DNA from: Planctomycetia bacterium
GTDB taxonomy: Bacteria; Planctomycetota; Phycisphaerae; Phycisphaerales; SM1A02
DNA length: 8,317 nt
Direction of reading: 5' to 3'
Assembly (NCBI GenBank): GCA_005804005.1
Contig: SYPI01000205.1
Coordinates: 1-8,317, forward strand
Shown here piece by piece: positions 1 through 6,106 of this stretch; within the stretch, counting starts at the first letter, position 1; each line of letters begins with the position of its first letter. Under the pieces are notes generated by a model, which saw nothing but the letters and a program-made list of their open reading frames with translations, did not search any database and was not told the DNA's origin. A program made the position numbers and the translations under genes.

Positions 1-900
1 CTGCACCTCGTCTAGCCACACTGGCACACCGGCGCTGCGGGCAGTCTCGCAGATGGCAGTGAAGAAAGACCGCGGCGCCATGTTGAAGCCGCCCTCGCCT
101 TGAATGAGTTCCATCACCAGCGCCCCGTGCTGCTTGGGGTAGCGCGCTAGGAATTTGCGCAAGGAGCGCAGCGTGGCCTGCGTTGAAGCCTCGCCCAGCG
201 CGGCGTCATAAAACGGCAGGTAGTCGACCAAGGCATTCAGGGCCACGCCCTGCCGGTAATCAGGCCCATCACCGATCTGGGTCATGGCAGTCGAGCGGCC
301 CATGAAGCAATCGTCGAATGCCAGCAGGCGCGGCGCGCCGCCGGTCTTCTGCTGGCAGATCTTCAACGCCGATTCGTTCACCATGCAGCCAGAGTTGGAA
401 AGGAAACAGTGGCGCAATCGGCTGGTGCGGCCAGCTTCGGCCAGCAGCAGCTCGGCGAACTGAATCGAATCACCGTTGAACTGCAGATTGCCCTGCATGC
501 AAAGATCACTGGTGGCCGCTTCCAGCCCAGCGCGCACAATCGCGGCGTCACCGTGGCCGAAGGCATGCACACCGATGCCGCAGATCATGTCCCACTTCAC
601 GCTGCCATCGACCAGTTCGACCAGTGCGCCGCGGCCGAGCCCGCTGCCGATATACGGGTAGTAGGCGCCGCGCCCGCGCGAATCAGCCACTCGCTTGAGC
701 CAGGATTCCATCGTCGCCGCGCCGCCGTCGCGAGCCGGCCGGACGCCCGTCAGAGCGGCCTGCCGGGCGGCCAAGTCGGCGAGGATTGCCTCGATCGCCG
801 CCTGCGCTGCGGGCGAACCAGTCGCTGCCGCAACGCCCGAGGAAGAGCCGGTCTTCGTCGCCGCAGTCTGACCTGTTGAACCGGTGGTCACGGTCGCCAT
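1..900 (-). CDS. Class III PLP-dependent aminotransferase, partial (C-terminus beyond left edge)
   Basis: The frame is open from an ATG at 900 to base 1, giving 300 visible residues, so the stop and the PLP-binding lysine lie outside the window. Class III (ArgD/GabT-type) marks are SNSGCMVNESALK (residues 168-180, the cofactor phosphate/N-E region), ELIQGEGG (264-271) and WLDEVQ (295-300), whose Asp297 should pair with the pyridine nitrogen of PLP. Residues 1-30 are a Thr/Ser/Ala/Gly-rich low-complexity stretch; residues 80-86 read YYPYIGS, the usual substrate-side start of the fold. The gene begins 24 bases after the stop of the M20 peptidase gene and is last in the visible operon. The ribosome site is weak (GCAGAG next to the ATG). 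Family knowledge says it moves an amino group from an omega-amine donor to a 2-oxo acid. Beside dapF, an acetylornithine/succinyl-DAP type role is possible, but the substrate cannot be read from the sequence. Confidence 0.88.
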   Translation of the reverse strand, partial: MATVTTGSTGQTAATKTGSSSGVAAATGSPAAQAAIEAILADLAARQAALTGVRPARDGGAATMESWLKRVADSRGRGAYYPYIGSGLGRGALVELVDGSVKWDMICGIGVHAFGHGDAAIVRAGLEAATSDLCMQGNLQFNGDSIQFAELLLAEAGRTSRLRHCFLSNSGCMVNESALKICQQKTGGAPRLLAFDDCFMGRSTAMTQIGDGPDYRQGVALNALVDYLPFYDAALGEASTQATLRSLRKFLARYPKQHGALVMELIQGEGGFNMAPRSFFTAICETARSAGVPVWLDEVQ

Positions 901-924
901 CTCTGCATGGTAATGGGCCGCCGC

Positions 925-2115
925 CTACTTCCCGCTCAGTCGCCACAGCATGATGGCGCTCAGAGCAGCGCGCTCGCTGAGGCTGGCCAGCACCGCAAAC
1001 TCATCGGTGCGGTGCATGTTTCCACCGCGCGCGCCGAAACCATCGAGCACCGGCACACCAGCGCCAGCGATCGTGTTGGAATCGCTCACTCCGCCGGTGG
1101 AACCGAGCGTCGAGTTCAACCCCAAGTCGGTCATGGTGGCCTGCGCAACCTCGCGCAGTCGCGCGCCGGATGCATCGGGCACCAGTGGCGGCCGGGCGCA
1201 GGCCCGCTGCACTTGCACATGAGGCAGATCGTCCTTCGAGCCACGCTCTGCAGCAAGAAACAACGCCTCGGCTTCCGCTTGGCGCGCGGCATCGCGGAAT
1301 CGCCAGTTGCCCATGGCCACGGCGTGGTCGGGCACGATGTTGGTGGCCGAGCCGCCCTCGAGCGGTCCGATGTTGATAGCCAGCCCCTCTCGGGGCCGCG
1401 AGGCATTCAAGAGCGGCAACGACGCCTCCATCAGCGCCTTCACCGCACTGACCCCCTTCTCAGGGTCGCGCCCGGAGTGTGCGCTGCGCCCGAAGACCTC
1501 GATGCGGAATGTGCCCGAGCCGGGCCGCTGCTGCACCAGGCAGCCTTCGGCCGTAGGCGGCTCGTAAACCAGCGCGGCGGCGTGCCCAGCGGCCACCGCC
1601 TGCAATGCGCGGCGCGATCCGAACGAGCCCGACTCTTCGTCGGCCACCAGCGCCACGGTCCAGGGACTGTCGATGCCGCACTCGCTGAGTGATTCCAGGG
1701 CGTGCAGCATGATGATCAGCCCGCCCTTCATGTCGACCACGCCGGGGCCGACCACTGTGCCATCTGATTTGCGATTGAAACCGGTGAATCCCCCGCCGAC
1801 TGTGTGCACTGTGTCCAAGTGGCCGCTGAGCAGGACTCCATTGCGGGCACCATGAGTGGCCACCAGCACTTCAGGTGGCCGCGCGATCTTGCCGCCGGGG
1901 GCCAGCCAGCCGGGCACTTCGTCGCAGGAATGGCGGGTGATCGAAGCCCCCAGCTGCTCCAGCCGCGACTGGAAGAACGCCTGCATTCGCGCAATGCCGC
2001 TGGCCTCCCCCCAACCACTTTCAATGGCGACGATCGCCTCAAGGTCTTGCTCCATCCGCGCCGCCCGCGCGCGCGACGCCGCGACCAAGCGTGATTCGAG
2101 TTCGTTCAGCGGCAT
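925..2115 (-). CDS. M20 family metallopeptidase (carboxypeptidase G2/DapE-like)
   Basis: A 396-residue di-zinc hydrolase of family M20, close to the family's usual length. Metal and catalytic residues are visible: SGHLDTVH (His99, Asp101), GPGVVDMKGG (Asp128, bridging), ADEESGS (Glu160 as likely general base, Glu161), YEPP (Glu185) and GGNMHRTDE (His368). GRSAHSG (209-215) marks the lid/dimerisation domain. The end of the protein (GGVSDSNTIAGAGVPVLDG, 341-359) resembles glutamate carboxypeptidase more than classical DapE. I chose the ATG at 2115, which overlaps the dapF stop by 10 bases and suggests translational coupling. An in-frame start at 2157 would add 14 unconvincing residues inside dapF. 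It lies between dapF and an aminotransferase, so it may deacylate or cleave an acyl-amino acid or peptide in lysine/DAP metabolism; that role is inferred from context only. No signal peptide is seen, so it is probably cytoplasmic. Confidence 0.9.
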   Translation of the reverse strand: MPLNELESRLVAASRARAARMEQDLEAIVAIESGWGEASGIARMQAFFQSRLEQLGASITRHSCDEVPGWLAPGGKIARPPEVLVATHGARNGVLLSGHLDTVHTVGGGFTGFNRKSDGTVVGPGVVDMKGGLIIMLHALESLSECGIDSPWTVALVADEESGSFGSRRALQAVAAGHAAALVYEPPTAEGCLVQQRPGSGTFRIEVFGRSAHSGRDPEKGVSAVKALMEASLPLLNASRPREGLAINIGPLEGGSATNIVPDHAVAMGNWRFRDAARQAEAEALFLAAERGSKDDLPHVQVQRACARPPLVPDASGARLREVAQATMTDLGLNSTLGSTGGVSDSNTIAGAGVPVLDGFGARGGNMHRTDEFAVLASLSERAALSAIMLWRLSGK

Positions 2116-3059
2116 GGGGCCCCCGCCGCAACAGTCGCTGGCCACTCGCCGCGGCAAACCTCGACCGCTGGGCCAGCCTGGATCACATGCGAATCACTCT
2201 CGCGCCACTCCAACCGCAGCGCGCCGCCGGGCAGTTCAACCCGCACGCGCCGGGCGCAGCGACCCTGCCGAACCGCAGCGACCACCACCGCGCAGGCTCC
2301 CGTGCCACAGGCCTGCGTGATTCCCGCGCCGCGTTCCCAAGTGCGCATGCGCAGACCATCGCCAACGCGGGCAACAAAGTGCACATTGACTCGCCGCGGG
2401 AACCACGGATGGCGCTCGATCAACGGTCCGAGCCGTTCCAGGGGCACCGCCGCAACTTCACTGCAGAAAAACACTGCGTGCGGATTGCCCATGGAAACCA
2501 CGCTGATGGCCGACTCGACGCCAGCCGCATTCCGCCAGCCATCATCACCACCCAGCGCACTCCACCACTCGCCACTCAACTCGCGGCCGAACACTTCTTC
2601 TTCGCCGCGCACCCCGGGAATCGCCGCCGGTACACGGGCCATTTCCAGAATCGGCGCGTCCATGTCGACGGTGACCTCGCTCACCCCGCCATCCGCGTCC
2701 CGGCGCCACTGCACCGCAAGCACCCCGCGCCCGGTCTGCACTCGCAGCGGATTGGCGTCGGCCACACCCGAATCCACTGCCAACTTGCACAAGCAGCGCA
2801 GTCCATTGCCGCACATCTCCCCTTCGCTGCCGTCGGAGTTGAACATGCGCATGCGCACCTCGGCGTCCACTCCCGCCGCCGGACAACACAGCAGAATCAG
2901 CCCATCGCTGCCAACCCCGGTGTGGCGGTGACTCACCCGCCGAGTCAGTTCCGCCAGCTCGGCCACGGGAAGCGCCGCGACCGCCGCCTCATCCCCCCTA
3001 GTGCAATCCACCAGCACATAGTCGTTGCCGATCCCGTGATACTTGGCGAAGCGCATCAT
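2106..3059 (-). CDS. dapF: Diaminopimelate epimerase
   Basis: DapF converts LL-2,6-diaminopimelate to the meso form, the precursor of lysine and of the peptidoglycan cross-link residue, without a cofactor and using two cysteines. Both are present in their signature contexts: MCGNGLRC (Cys83) and ACGTGACA (Cys251). Other family marks are FAKYHGIGNDYV at the N-terminus, GVGSDGLI (48-55), MFNSDGSEGEMCGNG (72-86) and MGNPHAVFF (190-198). At 317 residues it is slightly longer than the usual 270-290; the extra length sits around residues 140-180 and at the C-terminus. Its ATG overlaps the TGA of the upstream lipoprotein gene (ATGA, 3059-3056); a second Met codon follows directly and could serve instead. 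Its 3' end overlaps the M20 peptidase start by 10 bases. The gene is therefore inside a tightly coupled operon. Confidence 0.97.
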   Translation of the reverse strand: MMRFAKYHGIGNDYVLVDCTRGDEAAVAALPVAELAELTRRVSHRHTGVGSDGLILLCCPAAGVDAEVRMRMFNSDGSEGEMCGNGLRCLCKLAVDSGVADANPLRVQTGRGVLAVQWRRDADGGVSEVTVDMDAPILEMARVPAAIPGVRGEEEVFGRELSGEWWSALGGDDGWRNAAGVESAISVVSMGNPHAVFFCSEVAAVPLERLGPLIERHPWFPRRVNVHFVARVGDGLRMRTWERGAGITQACGTGACAVVVAAVRQGRCARRVRVELPGGALRLEWRESDSHVIQAGPAVEVCRGEWPATVAAGAPCR

Positions 3060-4513
3060 GGTGCCGCTGGCCGCTTGATGGTTCCCATGTCCACCACCAC
3101 CTGGCCGCGCCGGTAGTAGTCGGCGTTCAGGGTGCGCGAGTCGATGAATGTGAAGACGACTCCATTGACCCCGGTGGCGTCCGCATACTGGAAGTCACCA
3201 TAGTGCGGCCCGGCATACTGACTGTTGTCGTGGGCCTGGCAGTGCAAGTGGAAGTGAGAAAGCGCCGCGTATCCGGCCTCGAACATGTCGTTGGAGGCCT
3301 CGAAGCGCACATCCCCGCCACGGATGCGCGGCGCGAATTCAACCACCTCGAGTCGCCCCAGCGTGTCCAGCCGGATGATCCCGCCGTACTCAGTGGAGAT
3401 GTCACGCAGGTCGCGGTCGGCTATCTCGAAGATGTGCGCCCGCACCGGGGCAATCGCCAGCGCCTCTCGAATCATGACGATGGCCAGCAGATCGCCCCAG
3501 GTGAGTTCCTTCTCGTGGGCCTGCAGGCGCTCCGAGTGCGTTCCTCCGTAGCCCTCGAAGTTGGCGGAGTAGCGCCGCGAGTCGCCATCTTCCACGCCCG
3601 CCGCCGCCAGAGCAAACAACTCGCCCTTTGACTTGCCCAGCAACTCGGGCCGACAACGCTGCGCGGCACCAATCACCGGGACATCTTTGAGTGAAACCTC
3701 GGCGCGCTCCGACGGACCCATGGCCGCCAGTCCCGCCGCGGCCGCCTGCCAGAGCGCCTCATGCCTCTCGCCAGCCAACATCTGCACCCACAGAACCTCC
3801 TCGCGGTTGCGCGGCAGCACGCCGAGTTCACGCGAGGCGCGCCGCAGGTCATGCAGCATCGGATCGTTCGCCCCCCCCGCGCCAGCGCCAACTTCGGCAG
3901 CCAGCAATTCAGTCAACCGCCGGGTGTGACCAGTCAGCACCAGCATCTCCCAGCAGCGCGCCCGGAGATTGGCCTCGCGAATCTGATCGGCGGCGATGAA
4001 TGTCTCCATCAGCACATCTGAAATCCGGTCCTGTCCCCACATGTCCGCCAGCGCCCGCGCCTCAGCTCGCTTGTTCAGGTCAGCCTCCCATGAGGGCATC
4101 GGCCGGGCCCAGGCCCGAATCAGCGTCGGGGTCATCTCCTTCCAGTCCAGTTCACCGATGCGCTGACACAGTTCCTCCCGCCACTGCAGAGAGTCCATCT
4201 TTGCCAGCCCGAGTTCCAGCGCGTGCCCCAACTCGACCCGATCGTGCAACAACTCCCGCTCAAACGCCATGCGGCGGGTGGCGATCGGATAGCCCGGCTG
4301 AACCACTATGCGCCGCAGGGCGCGCTGGTAGGCCGGATTGTTCGGCGTGGCATCCAGCAGATTCATGGCCGCTTCGTGGTCGTACGGCATGGCCGCGGGG
4401 TCATTCAGCGAGCTGATTGGGTCGCTCGGCGGCCGTACCGCACAGGCGCCACAGGCCATAGCCGCTCCCGCCAACAGGATCCGGAGGGAGACTCGCGCGC
4501 ATAGCGTTGACAT
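3056..4513 (-). CDS. Putative lipoprotein with C-terminal HxHxH...D (JAMM-like) motif
   Basis: I do not recognise a named family. From the ATG at 4513 the product is 485 residues. It opens with a lipoprotein-type signal: Arg7 and Arg11, then a hydrophobic stretch (LRILLAGAAMA) and a cysteine at 21 or 24 (AMAC or CGAC), followed by Pro/Ser-rich sequence. It is therefore predicted to be exported and lipid-anchored. Residues from about 50 to 300 are mostly helical-looking and rich in Leu, Ala, Arg and Glu. The C-terminus carries HFHLHC at 420-425 and GPHYGDFQYAD ending near 445. That spacing recalls the metal site of JAMM/MPN proteins (HxH, then SxxD), but with His where Ser is usual, so a metal site is only suggested. 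An in-frame start at 4573 is possible, but it would precede the signal peptide and nearly reach the divergent nfu start. It is the first gene of the operon and overlaps dapF by ATGA. Confidence 0.8.
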   Translation of the reverse strand: MSTLCARVSLRILLAGAAMACGACAVRPPSDPISSLNDPAAMPYDHEAAMNLLDATPNNPAYQRALRRIVVQPGYPIATRRMAFERELLHDRVELGHALELGLAKMDSLQWREELCQRIGELDWKEMTPTLIRAWARPMPSWEADLNKRAEARALADMWGQDRISDVLMETFIAADQIREANLRARCWEMLVLTGHTRRLTELLAAEVGAGAGGANDPMLHDLRRASRELGVLPRNREEVLWVQMLAGERHEALWQAAAAGLAAMGPSERAEVSLKDVPVIGAAQRCRPELLGKSKGELFALAAAGVEDGDSRRYSANFEGYGGTHSERLQAHEKELTWGDLLAIVMIREALAIAPVRAHIFEIADRDLRDISTEYGGIIRLDTLGRLEVVEFAPRIRGGDVRFEASNDMFEAGYAALSHFHLHCQAHDNSQYAGPHYGDFQYADATGVNGVVFTFIDSRTLNADYYRRGQVVVDMGTIKRPAAP

Positions 4514-4579
4514 CCTCGCCAAGTGTACGGGTGAGGCTGCGCAGGTGATTCGCACGCCACCGACGGCTACCATCGTCTC

Positions 4580-4837
4580 GTGGCCCGATTGCCCCGAGAT
4601 ACTGAGGACAACCCAACACTGGAGAGGATCCGCTCCGTGCTGGAGTTGATTCGCCCCGCAGTGCAGGGCGACGGCGGCGATGTTCAGTTGGCGTCGTTCG
4701 AAGACGGCGTGGTAGTGGTGCGTTTCAGCGGTGCCTGCATCGGCTGCCCATCGAAATCAATGACCATGACCCACGGCCTGGAAAAGACGATTCGCGAGCA
4801 TGTTCCGGAAGTGCGCGCGGTACGCGCTGAGAACTGA
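4580..4837 (+). CDS. NifU-like C-terminal domain protein (Nfu-type Fe-S scaffold)
   Basis: An 85-residue protein consisting of just an Nfu domain. The family holds a [4Fe-4S] cluster between two subunits through a CxxC motif and passes it to apo-proteins in the cytoplasm. Here the motif is GACIGCPSK with Cys53 and Cys56, preceded by the typical helix and strand IRPAVQGDGGDVQLASFEDGVVVVRFSG (24-51). The predicted start is GTG at 4580, with no clear ribosome site before it. A second GTG at 4637 has a good GGAGAGG eight bases upstream, but starting there would remove most of the first helix, so I keep the longer form. The gene stands alone: it is divergent from the lipoprotein gene (66 bases apart) and convergent with csrA, whose stop lies only 9 bases away. 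Confidence 0.9.
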   Translation: MARLPRDTEDNPTLERIRSVLELIRPAVQGDGGDVQLASFEDGVVVVRFSGACIGCPSKSMTMTHGLEKTIREHVPEVRAVRAEN

Positions 4838-4846
4838 CTCAGCGCC

Positions 4847-5083
4847 TCAGGCGCCAGTGCCGCCCTCGGCTGGGCGAATCTGCCCGATGATGTTTTGCTT
4901 GGTCTGTTCGCCAGCGACAATCTGATCGGCCACTTCGCGCCGATGCACGTCAACCTCACGCGGGAACTCAAACGCCAAGCGAACTCGGTCCCCCTTGATC
5001 GAAGCAACCCGGACGATTCCCAACGGGGACGCCGGGTTCCCGATTATGACTTCCTCCCCCTCGCGTCGCGTGATCACAAGCAT
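4847..5083 (-). CDS. csrA: Carbon storage regulator CsrA (RNA-binding translational regulator)
   Basis: CsrA is a small dimer that binds GGA motifs in hairpin loops and changes translation or stability of target mRNAs. The 78-residue product begins MLVITRREGEEVIIG, matching the family start. Thr5, Arg6 and Arg7, and the REVDVHRREV segment with Arg48 (equivalent to Arg44 of the E. coli protein) preserve the RNA-binding surface. Against E. coli CsrA it has about four extra residues in the second strand region (NPASPLG) and a longer Gly/Glu-rich tail. The ATG at 5083 is fixed by an excellent ribosome site, AGGAGG at 5096-5091, seven bases upstream; a longer open frame reaching 5278 is just noncoding leader. 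The GGA within this ribosome site and three more upstream suggest autorepression. Directly upstream, past a strong terminator, lies the GGA-hairpin RNA that could sequester this protein. No fliW (the protein antagonist of CsrA in many bacteria) is visible nearby. Confidence 0.96.
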   Translation of the reverse strand: MLVITRREGEEVIIGNPASPLGIVRVASIKGDRVRLAFEFPREVDVHRREVADQIVAGEQTKQNIIGQIRPAEGGTGA

Positions 5084-5170
5084 CGAGGGACCTCCTGCCC
5101 GCTTCAACTTGCCCGGGCCGCCATTGGCCCAGTCCATGCAAGTCTTGCTCCTGATCCTTCGGCCAAATCT
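5084..5170 (-). promoter_or_regulatory. csrA 5' leader with GGA motifs, hairpin and Shine-Dalgarno
   Basis: GGA occurs at 5157-5155 (AAGGA), 5151-5149 (CAGGA), 5135-5133 (AUGGA) and 5095-5093 (AGGA inside the AGGAGG ribosome site). UUGGCC at 5166-5161 pairs with GGCCAA at 5129-5124, and inside it GCAA (5148-5145) pairs with UUGC (5141-5138). The first three GGAs are thereby placed in the two sides of an internal loop. GGG and CCC also flank the ribosome site, so it can sit in a weak loop. This is the arrangement expected of a CsrA-autoregulated mRNA. The pairings are seen in the sequence; binding is inferred. I see no convincing promoter between 5278 and 5170. Confidence 0.6.
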
Positions 5171-5279
5171 GGACGAGGGTTGAGGGGGGCTCGCTGTATT
5201 TCGGAGGCCCCCTGCCTCAGCATGCAGAAATGGAAGCGCGAAGCCTCGAGAGGCGGTCCGATATCGCTGAGTTGGCAAT

Positions 5280-5315
5280 AAAAAGCCCCCGTAGGCCTAT
5301 TCAGCCTACGGGGGC
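5280..5315 (-). terminator. Rho-independent terminator of the mraZ/GGA-hairpin RNA unit
   Basis: A perfect 12-bp stem, GCCCCCGUAGGC (5315-5304) and GCCUACGGGGGC (5296-5285), with the seven-base loop UGAAUAG, is followed on the minus strand by five U residues (5284-5280) and then AUU. On the plus strand the stem is followed only by ATTTCTC, so the minus direction is the better fit. It ends transcription arriving from mraZ and the hairpin RNA and separates them from csrA, which should therefore have its own promoter. Confidence 0.92.
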
Positions 5316-5560
5316 ATTTCTCAAGAACGGGCCTCCAAGCCCGTGCCCTTTGCAGGGCCTACGCAGGGCGGCGATCCTTGCCGCGGTGCGCGTGTCAAAT
5401 CGGGCCGTCCATGGCCCGAACTGTTAGACGGAACCGTCCTGGTCCCGGGCCATGAGCAGGCATCCAGCCTGCGCATGACCATCGATTGTCGGCCGCGCCG
5501 TCCTTGGCGCGACCTTGAGCTCTGGGCTGACCGGGCAGTCCATTGCCCTGCTTCGCCCTG
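5280..5560 (-). ncRNA. CsrB/RsmZ-like CsrA-sequestering RNA (seven GGA-loop hairpins plus terminator)
   Basis: Read on the minus strand, seven successive hairpins each expose GGA in the loop. GGGCA/UGCCC with loop AUGGAC (5548-5533). CGCGCC/GGCGCG with AAGGAC (5511-5494). GCAGGC/GCCUGC with UGGAU (5472-5456). GGGACC/GGUUCC, one G-U pair, with AGGAC (5446-5430). UCGGGCC/GGCCCGA with AUGGAC (5419-5400). GCGGC/GCCGC with AAGGAUC (5384-5368). ACGGGC/GCCCGU with UUGGAG (5344-5327). An eighth hairpin (GCCCU/AGGGC, 5358-5345) has a GCAA tetraloop instead, and the RNA ends at a strong terminator. The minus strand has eight GGAs between 5581 and 5316, seven of them in loops; the plus strand has two. 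This is the design of CsrB/CsrC and RsmX/Y/Z, which soak up several CsrA dimers. No protein frame here looks real. The 5' end is uncertain: no clear promoter is seen, so the RNA may be cut from the mraZ transcript (stop at 5582) or have its own start in the end of mraZ. Confidence 0.85.
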
Positions 5561-5581
5561 TACCGAGTCGGATCGCAGACT

Positions 5582-6049
5582 TCATGCCCGCTGATCCTTG
5601 TTGCTCATTGCGGCCCGCGCCTTGCGCCAGATATCCCCCGCTGCTGGAGCGAGCCGAGCCTGTTCCTGCTGCCAATGCTGTGGACTGCAGAGTTCCAGAT
5701 GATCGCGTACTCCCAGAATCATCACCTTGTCCGTCAGTCCATGCTGACTGAGCAGGCGTTCTGGGATTCGGATTCGACCGGCGCCATCGAGGGGCAACGC
5801 TGCGGCCTTGCTGAAGACATGCCGTTCGAAGTCCGTCAATGATTCGTCGGCCAAGAGCGACCCACCCAGTTTCTCCGCCAGCGTTGCAAAGGTCTTCTCC
5901 GGCCACAGCCACAGCGAGCCGTTGGGTCCCGGCATCCCCACAAATCCCGCGCCGTGAATCGCTGGGTTCAGACCCGAGCGCACTTCGGCTGGGACTGCCA
6001 GCCTGCGCTTGGGGTCCAGGGCATGTTCGTACTCGCCAAGAAATAGCAC
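5582..6049 (-). CDS. mraZ: Transcriptional regulator MraZ
   Basis: MraZ is a DNA-binding protein with two AbrB-like (SpoVT-AbrB) halves that forms rings and represses its own promoter, which usually heads the division and cell-wall (dcw) cluster. Both DxxxR signature motifs are present in the 155-residue product: HALDPKRRLAVPAEVR (residues 9-24) and LPLDGAGRIRIPERLL (85-100), followed by VMILGVRDHLELCSPQHW (109-126). The N-terminus FLGEYEHALD is typical. The start is GTG at 6049, supported by AAGGTGA (6059-6053) six bases upstream; the ATG four bases before it is out of frame. Four 10-bp GTG repeats lie just upstream as the likely operator. Unusually, rsmH/mraW and ftsI do not follow. Instead the gene runs into a GGA-hairpin RNA and a terminator, then csrA. 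A 282-codon open frame overlapping this gene is a shadow. Confidence 0.96.
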   Translation of the reverse strand: MLFLGEYEHALDPKRRLAVPAEVRSGLNPAIHGAGFVGMPGPNGSLWLWPEKTFATLAEKLGGSLLADESLTDFERHVFSKAAALPLDGAGRIRIPERLLSQHGLTDKVMILGVRDHLELCSPQHWQQEQARLAPAAGDIWRKARAAMSNKDQRA

Positions 6050-6078
6050 TCATCACCTTCGGTTGGAGGTCATCGGTC

Positions 6079-6106
6079 AACATACCCACTTTGCCACACA
6101 ATGCAA
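6079..6106 (-). promoter_or_regulatory. Candidate mraZ promoter (TTGCAT - 16 - TATGTT)
   Basis: On the minus strand a -35-like TTGCAT (6106-6101) and a -10-like TATGTT (6084-6079) are separated by 16 bases. A transcript starting near 6072 would have a leader of about 23 bases before the GTG at 6049. The element overlaps the MraZ repeats, as expected for autorepression. The match is only partial, so the exact boxes are uncertain. Confidence 0.4.

Noticed and set aside
907..1692. 261-codon plus-strand open frame opposite the M20 peptidase gene
   Set aside because: It is a shadow of the metallopeptidase gene, whose metal-binding residues are all in place.
2091..3116. 341-codon plus-strand open frame opposite dapF
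   Set aside because: Rich in His, Arg, Pro and Ala, as expected from the antisense of a GC-rich gene; dapF on the other strand is certain.
4842..4854. GCGCC-TCA-GGCGC hairpin between nfu and csrA as a bidirectional terminator
   Set aside because: Short 5-bp stem within the csrA stop region and no T-run on either side; GC-rich chance is as likely.
5084..5278. N-terminal extension of CsrA by 65 residues
   Set aside because: CsrA homologues start at MLxxTRR, and an ideal AGGAGG lies seven bases before that ATG; the upstream sequence is leader with GGA structures.
5285..5548. The row of palindromes as a CRISPR array or IS-end repeat cluster
   Set aside because: Stem sequences differ from hairpin to hairpin and only the GGA loop is constant, so this is RNA structure and not repeated DNA units; no cas or transposase gene is nearby.
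5230..5594. Small plus-strand open frames (65 and 83 codons) opposite the hairpin RNA
   Set aside because: No ribosome sites, no recognisable protein features, and they cross the terminator stem; the repeated GGA-loop hairpins on the other strand explain the stretch better.
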